Shown: positions 58,391-64,000 of the stretch, in pieces
How positions within the stretch are numbered: position 1 is the stretch's first letter
Layout of the letters: the number at the start of each line of letters is the position of its first letter
Assembly (NCBI RefSeq): GCF_022179385.1
Contig: NZ_BPQS01000002.1
Location: 248,001 to 312,000 of the forward strand
DNA: 64,000 nt
Reading direction: 5' to 3'
Origin: Methylobacterium longum
GTDB taxonomy: Bacteria > Pseudomonadota > Alphaproteobacteria > Rhizobiales > Beijerinckiaceae
Notes under the pieces: generated by a model
Seen by the model: only the letters and a program-made list of their open reading frames with translations
The model's database searches: none
Told to the model about the DNA's origin: nothing
Made by a program: the position numbers and the translations under genes

Positions 58391-59407
58391 GTGCTGCGTC
58401 TCGCCCTCCTCCTGAAACGGTCGTACCCACGCCTTGCGGGGTTCGCCATGATCCCGCTGATCCGGGCGCTGGTCTGGCTCGCGCGTGCCCTGGGTCCGGC
58501 GCGGTCCACGGCACTCGGCGCCGCGATCCTGCGCGCGATCGGGCCGCTCCTGCCCGCGCACCGCACCGCGCTGGCAAATCTGCGGGCCGCCTTCCCCGAC
58601 ATGCCGGAGGCGGAGCGGCGGAAGATCGCCCTCGAAGCCTGGGACAATCTCGGGCGGACGGGCGCCGAATACGCCCATCTCGACAGCCTGTTCGACTACG
58701 ATCCCGAAGCCACCGGGCCGTTGCGGACGGACATTTCCGGCATCGAGCACTTCGTCGCCCTGCGCGACGACGGCCAGCCGGGGCTGATCTTCTCGGCCCA
58801 TCTGGCGAACTGGGAGCTTCCGGCGATCTGCGCGGCCCGCTTCGGGTTGGACGCGACGGCCGTGTTCCGGCCGCCGAACAACCCGGCGGCCGCACGCCTC
58901 CTGCAGGAGGTCCGCCGACGGTCCATGGGCGGCCTCGCGGCGTCGAAGCCGGGCGCCGTCTTCGCCATGCGCGACGTGGTGGAGAACGGCGGCCACCTCG
59001 GCCAGTTGATCGACCAGCACTTCACCCGCGGCGTCGTGGTGGAGTTCCTCGGTCGCCCCTGCTTGGCCAACCCGCTCCTCGCCAAGCTCGCCCGGCACTA
59101 CGAATGTCCCGTTCACGGGGTCCGCGTCGTGCGCCTGCCGGAAGGCCGTTTCCGGCTCGACCTGACGCCGCCGCTCGATCTGCCGCGGACCGCCGATGGG
59201 ACCATCGACGTGACCGGCGCCATGCAGGCCATGACGACCGTCGTCGAGGGCTGGGTGCGCGAGAACCCGGGCCAGTGGCTCTGGATGCATCGCCGGTGGC
59301 GCCCGGACATGCTGCCCAAGCCCCGGTCGCCGTCCGCGGGATCTCAACCCGTGGTGGAAAGCTCTCAAGCCAACGTGATTTCACAGACGGCGTCCCAGAC
59401 GCTCTGA
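58391..59407 (+). CDS. lpxXL: LpxXL-type lipid A acyltransferase
   Basis: Transfers an acyl chain, in rhizobia a very-long-chain hydroxy acid, to lipid A at the inner membrane. The 338-aa protein belongs to the LpxL/HtrB family: N-terminal hydrophobic segment, HRTALANLRAAFPDMPEAERR, GAEYAHLDSLFDYDPE, SAHLANWELP (HX4-type active site with His and Asn in HLANWE), FRPPNNPAAARLLQ, IDQHFTRGVVVEFLGRPC. FDYDPE and FRPPNNP are hallmarks of the XL branch. GTG 58391 follows GGGAAA; ATG 58448 is possible. DUF1223 follows after seven bases. Confidence 0.9.
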   Translation: MLRLALLLKRSYPRLAGFAMIPLIRALVWLARALGPARSTALGAAILRAIGPLLPAHRTALANLRAAFPDMPEAERRKIALEAWDNLGRTGAEYAHLDSLFDYDPEATGPLRTDISGIEHFVALRDDGQPGLIFSAHLANWELPAICAARFGLDATAVFRPPNNPAAARLLQEVRRRSMGGLAASKPGAVFAMRDVVENGGHLGQLIDQHFTRGVVVEFLGRPCLANPLLAKLARHYECPVHGVRVVRLPEGRFRLDLTPPLDLPRTADGTIDVTGAMQAMTTVVEGWVRENPGQWLWMHRRWRPDMLPKPRSPSAGSQPVVESSQANVISQTASQTL

Positions 59408-59414
59408 TGGCGCG

Positions 59415-60182
59415 ATGACGCCCCGGCACCACGCCCGATTCCGGGAACGCCGCGCGCTCTGCGCAGCCTTGCTGCTCTGGAGCTTCCTGACCGGTTCGGC
59501 GGCACGGGCCGAACCGGTTCGCGCCGTCGTGGAATTGTTCACCAGCCAGGGATGCGGCGCCTGCCGCACCGCCGAGCCGGTGCTGCGGGAGCTCGCCCGG
59601 CAGCCCGGAGTGATCGCCCTGACCCTGCCGGTGACCTACTGGGATTATCTCGGCTGGAAGGACACCCTGGCGTCGCGCCCGCTCACCGACCGTCAGCGCG
59701 CCTACGCGCGCGGCCGCGGTGCCCGCCAGGTCTTCACCCCGCAGATCGTGGTCGACGGCAGCGGCTTCGCGGTGGGGTCGGACAAGTCCGCCCTCGATCG
59801 CCTCCTCCGAGAGGCTGCGCAGCACGGCGGCCTGCCGGTTCCCGTGCGCAGCGAACGGCGGGGCGACCGGATCCTGGTCGAGATCGGGGCGATGCCGGAG
59901 GCCCGGGGCGATCTGCGCGGCGACGTCTGGCTGATCCCGATCCTGCGCAGCCGGTCGATCGCGATCCAGGCCGGTGAGAATGGCGGACGGACGGCGACCT
60001 ACGTCAACGTGGTGCGCGGCATGCAGCGCCTGGGGACCTGGACCGGACAGGCCCTGCGCTTCGACGTGCCCGGGATCCAGACGGAGACCGGCGATGCGGA
60101 TAGCTGGGTCGTGCTGCTCCAGGGCACGGCTGACGGCCGGCCCGGGCGCATCTTCGGAGCGGCCAAGGGACCGGGACTCTAG
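59415..60182 (+). CDS. DUF1223 family, thioredoxin-like exported protein
   Basis: A 255-aa protein with a signal peptide (ALCAALLLWSFLTGSAARAEP) and a thioredoxin-like CxxC in ELFTSQGCGACRTAEPVL. VTYWDYLGWKDTLASRPLTDRQRAYARG and VFTPQIVVDGSGFAVGSD are conserved in DUF1223. Periplasmic redox activity is a reasonable inference. It starts seven bases after lpxXL and is likely in the same operon. Confidence 0.88.
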   Translation: MTPRHHARFRERRALCAALLLWSFLTGSAARAEPVRAVVELFTSQGCGACRTAEPVLRELARQPGVIALTLPVTYWDYLGWKDTLASRPLTDRQRAYARGRGARQVFTPQIVVDGSGFAVGSDKSALDRLLREAAQHGGLPVPVRSERRGDRILVEIGAMPEARGDLRGDVWLIPILRSRSIAIQAGENGGRTATYVNVVRGMQRLGTWTGQALRFDVPGIQTETGDADSWVVLLQGTADGRPGRIFGAAKGPGL

Positions 60183-60206
60183 CGTCCGGTTTCCCGGCCA
60201 TTCGGG

Positions 60207-60428
60207 CTACGTGAGGGTGATCGGGTCGATCGGCCGGCGGCCCTCCGTCTCGCGGCGCGCGTTCGATTCGCGGGCCAGCTCCGCCAGCCGCGCGTCCAGG
60301 CGCTCGGACGCACGGCCGACGAGCGCGATGGCCGCGTCGATCGCGCCGCTGACCAACGCGGCGCCGCCAACGACGCCTGTGACGACGGCACGCTCGACGG
60401 CACGTCCGACTCGATGAACAATCCGCAT
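60207..60428 (-). CDS. Small hypothetical protein (73 aa)
   Basis: Short protein starting RIVHRVGRAVERAVVTGVVGGAALVSGAIDAAIALVG, a glycine/alanine-rich hydrophobic helix, then a charged helix RASERLDARLAELARESNARRE. Possible membrane association. ATG 60428; ATG 60467 upstream is possible. Converges with the DUF1223 gene, 24 bp from its stop. No family recognised. Confidence 0.6.
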   Translation of the reverse strand: MRIVHRVGRAVERAVVTGVVGGAALVSGAIDAAIALVGRASERLDARLAELARESNARRETEGRRPIDPITLT

Positions 60429-60681
60429 GGGTTGGGGCTCGTGAAGAAGCGGCGCTCGCTGCGCCATCGGCCGGGCAGTTAGGGCCGCTCCGCCGCGGCT
60501 GGATGGGGCTGAAAGCGGCACCGTCCTGAGCGCCTCGCGTGGAACCTTCCGAAATCCAGGGGCGCGAGGCCGATCGGCCGGATGCACGCGCCGCCTGCGG
60601 GCCGAACTTCAGGGAGCGCCGGCTCGTTGCATCCTCGGCCGTCCCGCGTCCCGCGGGGACGAACCTCAGCGAGGGCCGGTC

Positions 60682-61410
60682 ATGCGGCGGCGCCATCTCC
60701 TGTCCGGGCTCGTCTCCGGGATGCTCGCCGCCCTGTCGCCGACCGGCCGGCGTGCGCGGGCCGCCGATCCGACCGTCGACGTCCTGCTGGTTCTCGCGGC
60801 CGACGTGTCCCTGAGCATCACCGAGGCCCGCTTCGATCTCGAACGCCGGGGCTACGCCGAGGCGTTCAGCGATCCGCGCGTCCTGCGTGCCATCGCGGAA
60901 GGTCCGCAGGGGCGCATCGGCGTCGCGCTGTTCGATTGGGCCAGTCCCGGGGAGCAGCGGATCGCGGTCGACTGGATGGTCATCGCCAACGGGGTGGACG
61001 CGGGCGTGTTCGCGGCCAGACTGGCCGCCGCACCGCGTCCGTTCTACGGCCGCACGGCCATCGGTTCGGCCATCGGCTTCGCCACGGCCCTGCTGGCGCG
61101 GGCGCCGTTCCAGGGGGATCGCCGGGTCATCGACATCTCCGGTGACGGCACCGGCAACGCGGGCGGTCCGATCGCTGCGGCCCGCGAGGCCGCGGTGGCG
61201 GCGGGCGCCACGATCAACGGCATCGTCATCCTCACCGATCCCGAGGGTATGCCGGGCTTCCTGAGAGACCACACCAACCCGGCAGGGGGACTGGCAGCGT
61301 ACTACCGGACCGTGGTGATCGGCGGGGCGGGTGCCTTCGTGATGAGTGCGGCGAGCTTCGAGGCCTTCGGACGTGCCCTGATCGCCAAGCTGGTGCGCGA
61401 GATCTCCTGA
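60682..61410 (+). CDS. DUF1194 family, von Willebrand factor A-like exported protein
   Basis: A 242-aa protein with a signal-like start (MRRRHLLSGLVSGMLAALSP, twin arginine possible). VDVLLVLAADVSLSITEARFDLERRGYAEAF carries a MIDAS-like DxSxS (DVSLS), with RRVIDISGDGTGNAGG as second metal segment. DUF1194 members are vWA-fold proteins of unknown role. ATG 60682. Stop lies 35 bp before the M81 peptidase gene. Confidence 0.85.
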   Translation: MRRRHLLSGLVSGMLAALSPTGRRARAADPTVDVLLVLAADVSLSITEARFDLERRGYAEAFSDPRVLRAIAEGPQGRIGVALFDWASPGEQRIAVDWMVIANGVDAGVFAARLAAAPRPFYGRTAIGSAIGFATALLARAPFQGDRRVIDISGDGTGNAGGPIAAAREAAVAAGATINGIVILTDPEGMPGFLRDHTNPAGGLAAYYRTVVIGGAGAFVMSAASFEAFGRALIAKLVREIS

Positions 61411-61445
61411 TTGCCCGTTCGAGAATCCAGAGGAGGGTTCCGCCG

Positions 61446-62960
61446 ATGCGCCTTGCCGTGCTCCAGTTCACGCACGAGACCGTGACGTTCCTGCCCAACG
61501 ACACGACCCGCGAGGACTTCACCTATCCGGGCTCGCCGGCCTCCGGGCCGGATCTCCTCGCGACCGACCCGAAGGGCTATATGGGCGGATTCGTGCAGGT
61601 GGCGGGCGAGCATCGGGGCGTCGAGCTCGTGGGCATTGCGTCTCCGCTCTGGCCGCGCACCGGCACCGCCTCGGGCTGGATCACCGCGGACGCCTACGCA
61701 CACTTCGTCCACGCCATGCTGGCGGAGTTGCGGGAGCAGGGGCCCGTCGACGGCGTCTACATGGCGCTTCACGGCGCGATGGCCGTGCGCGGCGTGCCCC
61801 GCCCGGAGGCCGACCTCGCCCGGCAGGTCCGCGAAGCCGTCGGCCAGCAGGCGGTGATCGCCGCGACCTTCGACCTCCACGGCAACGAGGATGCCGCCTT
61901 CCTCGATCACGCCGACATGTCCTTCGCGGTGAAGTACTTCCCTCACTACGACGGCCATCTTCAGGGACAGCGAGCCGCCCGCATGCTGATCCGGGCCGTG
62001 CGCGGCGACTACCGGCCGGCGCATCGGACTCTCAAGGTCCCGATCCTCTCACCCACCGTCGCGCAATGGACCGGCGCACCGCCGTGGTCCGACCTCGTTC
62101 AGCGGGCGCTCGTGTGGGAGGCCCGCGAGCCGGACCTGTTCGTCAACGTCTTCTTCGGTTTCCCATGGGGTGACGCACCGGACGGCGGCATGACCGTCCA
62201 GACGACGACGAATGGCGATCCGGGCCTCGCCGCCCGGGCGGCGCAGGACATCGCCGCCTTCGCGTGGCGCAACCGCAAGGCCTTGGTGGCCGCGGCCGAG
62301 ATCCACACCATCGCGGACGGGGTGCGGCTGGCCCGGGAGGCGGTCGCCGATGGCGCGACCCCGATCGTCCTGGCCGATCACAGCGACCGGTCCGGGCAGG
62401 CCACGTGGCTGCTGCGCGAAATCCTGGCGCAAGGGCTCGGTCGCTGCCTCGTGGCGACCATCGCGTCGGCGGAGACGATCGCGGCCCTCGTCGCCCGCGG
62501 CGCCGGACCCGACGACCCCTTCGACGCGGCGGTCGGGGGCGGCGCCGACCCGTCCGCCGGGGACGCCATCCGGGTCACCGGCACCGTGCTGCGCGTGGTC
62601 GCGGCGCCGGCCCCCGGCGTGGCGGGAAGCGGCGGCAGCGGTGGCCACTGGGTCAGCGTCCGGCTGGCGGCGGGTAACGTTCTGGTGCTCAGCCCGCAGC
62701 TCGCCCAGGTGGTCGAGCCCGCCGAGTTGTGGGGTCTCGGCCTCGACCCGGCCGATTACGACGTGGTGGCGATCAAGTCGCGGGTGCATTTCCGCCGCGG
62801 CTTCGACGACAGCGGCTACGCGCGCACCATCCTGCTGGTCGAACCGCCGGAGCCGTTCCTGGGCACCACGCGGCTCGATCGATTGCCGTACGCCCATATG
62901 CGGGCCGCCGACTTCTACCCCTACGGGAACCCGCCGGCTCCGGACGGATCCGTCGCGTGA
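61446..62960 (+). CDS. M81 family metallopeptidase (MlrC-like)
   Basis: A 504-aa protein of the DUF1485/MlrC family, named for microcystin-degrading MlrC. MRLAVLQFTHETVTFLPN (metal His in FTHET), VYMALHGAMAVRG, IAATFDLHGNEDAAFLDHAD and FKYFPHYD-like VKYFPHYDGH are conserved; the C-terminal MlrC_C domain holds LADHSDRSGQATW. The natural substrate is unknown in most bacteria. ATG 61446 with GGAGGG upstream. The following gene is a malate/lactate dehydrogenase. Confidence 0.9.
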   Translation: MRLAVLQFTHETVTFLPNDTTREDFTYPGSPASGPDLLATDPKGYMGGFVQVAGEHRGVELVGIASPLWPRTGTASGWITADAYAHFVHAMLAELREQGPVDGVYMALHGAMAVRGVPRPEADLARQVREAVGQQAVIAATFDLHGNEDAAFLDHADMSFAVKYFPHYDGHLQGQRAARMLIRAVRGDYRPAHRTLKVPILSPTVAQWTGAPPWSDLVQRALVWEAREPDLFVNVFFGFPWGDAPDGGMTVQTTTNGDPGLAARAAQDIAAFAWRNRKALVAAAEIHTIADGVRLAREAVADGATPIVLADHSDRSGQATWLLREILAQGLGRCLVATIASAETIAALVARGAGPDDPFDAAVGGGADPSAGDAIRVTGTVLRVVAAPAPGVAGSGGSGGHWVSVRLAAGNVLVLSPQLAQVVEPAELWGLGLDPADYDVVAIKSRVHFRRGFDDSGYARTILLVEPPEPFLGTTRLDRLPYAHMRAADFYPYGNPPAPDGSVA

Positions 62961-63086
62961 TCGCCGGACCGGCCCAGAGACGACAGCTTCCGCCGGGCGT
63001 CACCCCCGGTCCTCGCGCACCGACGCCCGGGGCGCTAGGCTTGGGTCGCACGCGCCCGGCGAGGCGCGGCCCAGGGAGGATGCGGA

Positions 63087-64000
63087 ATGCGGATCTCAGC
63101 CGACCGGCTGTCCGACTATGTGCGGGATATCTTCATGCGGGAGGGGTGCGACGAGGCGGAGGCCGAGCGGATCGGCCGTTTCCTCGTGGCCGCCAACCTC
63201 ACCGGTCACGATAGTCACGGGGTCGTCCGGGTCACCCGCTACGTGGAGTGGCTGCGTACCGGCGAGGTCGAGGCGGGACGCACGCCCGAAATCGTCACCG
63301 ATGCGCCGTCCTTCGCGCTCCTCGACGCGCAGTACGGCTTCGGACAGACCGCCGGCCCCTTCGCGACGGATCTCGGCATCGCCAAGGCGAAAGAGAACGG
63401 CGTGGCCGTCGTGGCGCTCCGGCATGCCGGGCATCTCGGCCGCATCGGCGAATGGGCCGAACGTGCGGCGGCAGCCGGCCTCGTTTCGGTTCACTTCGTC
63501 AACGTGGCGGGCAGTCTGCTCGTGGCACCGTTCGGCTCCGTCGAGCGCCGCTTCTCCACCGCGCCGTTCGCCGCCGGTTTCCCGGTGCCCGGCGCGGAGC
63601 CGATCATCCTCGACTTCGCGACCTCGGCGGTGGCCGAGGGCAAGGTGCTGGTGGCGTCCCGGGGCGGCAAGCCCCTGCCGGAGGGTGCGTTGATCGAGCC
63701 CGATGGCCGGCTCAGCGCGGATCCGGCGACCCTGTTCGGCCCGCTCGAGGGCGTGGAACGCGACAATCAGCGCGGTACGGGCGCGATCCGGGCCTTCGGC
63801 GAGCACAAGGGCTCGGGTCTCGCGCTGATGTGCGAGCTTCTGGCCGGTGCACTCACCGGCTCCGGCACGGCCGGCCCCGGCCAGCGGCGAATCTGCAACG
63901 GCATGCTGTCGGTCTACGTGCGGCCGGAGGCCCTCGGCACCGAGGACGTCCTGGCGGCGGAGGCGCGGACCTACCTCGAGTTCTTCAAGGGTGCCCGGCC
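63087..64000 (+). CDS. Malate/L-lactate dehydrogenase family oxidoreductase, 3' end outside window
   Basis: The first 304 codons are present. MRISADRLSDYVRDIFMREG, NLTGHDSHGVVRVTRYVEWL (catalytic His), VALRHAGHLGRIGEWAERAA (second conserved His) and FGEHKGSGLALMCELLAGALTG are conserved in the Ldh_2/MDG family, which covers malate, lactate, ureidoglycolate and related dehydrogenases. The substrate cannot be fixed. ATG 63087 follows AGGGAGGA. The gene continues beyond 64000. Confidence 0.9.
   Translation, partial: MRISADRLSDYVRDIFMREGCDEAEAERIGRFLVAANLTGHDSHGVVRVTRYVEWLRTGEVEAGRTPEIVTDAPSFALLDAQYGFGQTAGPFATDLGIAKAKENGVAVVALRHAGHLGRIGEWAERAAAAGLVSVHFVNVAGSLLVAPFGSVERRFSTAPFAAGFPVPGAEPIILDFATSAVAEGKVLVASRGGKPLPEGALIEPDGRLSADPATLFGPLEGVERDNQRGTGAIRAFGEHKGSGLALMCELLAGALTGSGTAGPGQRRICNGMLSVYVRPEALGTEDVLAAEARTYLEFFKGAR

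Overview
The window is dense, GC-rich alphaproteobacterial chromosome, roughly 70% GC with strong G/C preference at third codon positions. The gene content points to Hyphomicrobiales, most likely a Methylobacterium-type organism. The clues are the aerobic cobalamin (cob) pathway, a ChvI/ChvG two-component system linked to a truncated HPr kinase and EIIA-Man, an LpxXL-type lipid A locus, and PQQ-dehydrogenase and cytochrome c genes. The genus is an inference; the order is well supported. I found no insertion sequence, prophage, CRISPR array, tRNA or rRNA.

Left end (1-10.5 kb): a long leftward cobalamin operon. It opens with a clear cobalamin riboswitch (about 10285-10468), followed by cbtB, cbtA, a DUF1636 protein, cobW, cobN, cobG, cobH, cobI and cobJ, with many stop/start overlaps. 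cobK runs the opposite way between cobJ and cobL, and its start touches the cobL start. The next block (10.6-16.7 kb, mostly leftward) holds an S10 peptidase, holC, pyrG, secG and tpiA, with one small exported NTF2-like gene on the other strand. Rightward from 16.9 to 24.8 kb runs ppiD-trpE-trpG-trpD-trpC-moaC-moeA, tightly packed.

Middle (25-46.7 kb): a polytopic GT-C-like membrane protein diverges from an FAD oxidoreductase. Then come a PQQ-type sugar dehydrogenase with a cytochrome c, lepA, a HugZ-like protein, and chvI-chvG-hprK-EIIA without the usual neighbouring HPr gene. After an EamA exporter, hslU and hslV lie 3.9 kb apart with a SulP transporter and a chemoreceptor between them. The SulP and chemoreceptor genes have notable inverted repeats just upstream of their starts. 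An SGNH hydrolase then diverges from an MSMEG_0565-type glycosyltransferase.

Right end (47-64 kb): selB; a CYTH-CHAD triphosphatase; a YbdK-type carboxylate-amine ligase; a TerB-like protein; an M20 amidohydrolase; then a probable very-long-chain fatty acid/lipid A locus (KS - KR - SH3 protein - alcohol dehydrogenase - LpxXL acyltransferase - DUF1223). The end holds a DUF1194 protein, an M81 peptidase and a truncated malate/lactate dehydrogenase gene. Most of the window is housekeeping. The most distinctive parts are the rearranged lipid A locus, the split hslVU pair and several structured leaders. I did not find convincing evidence of a wholly new system.
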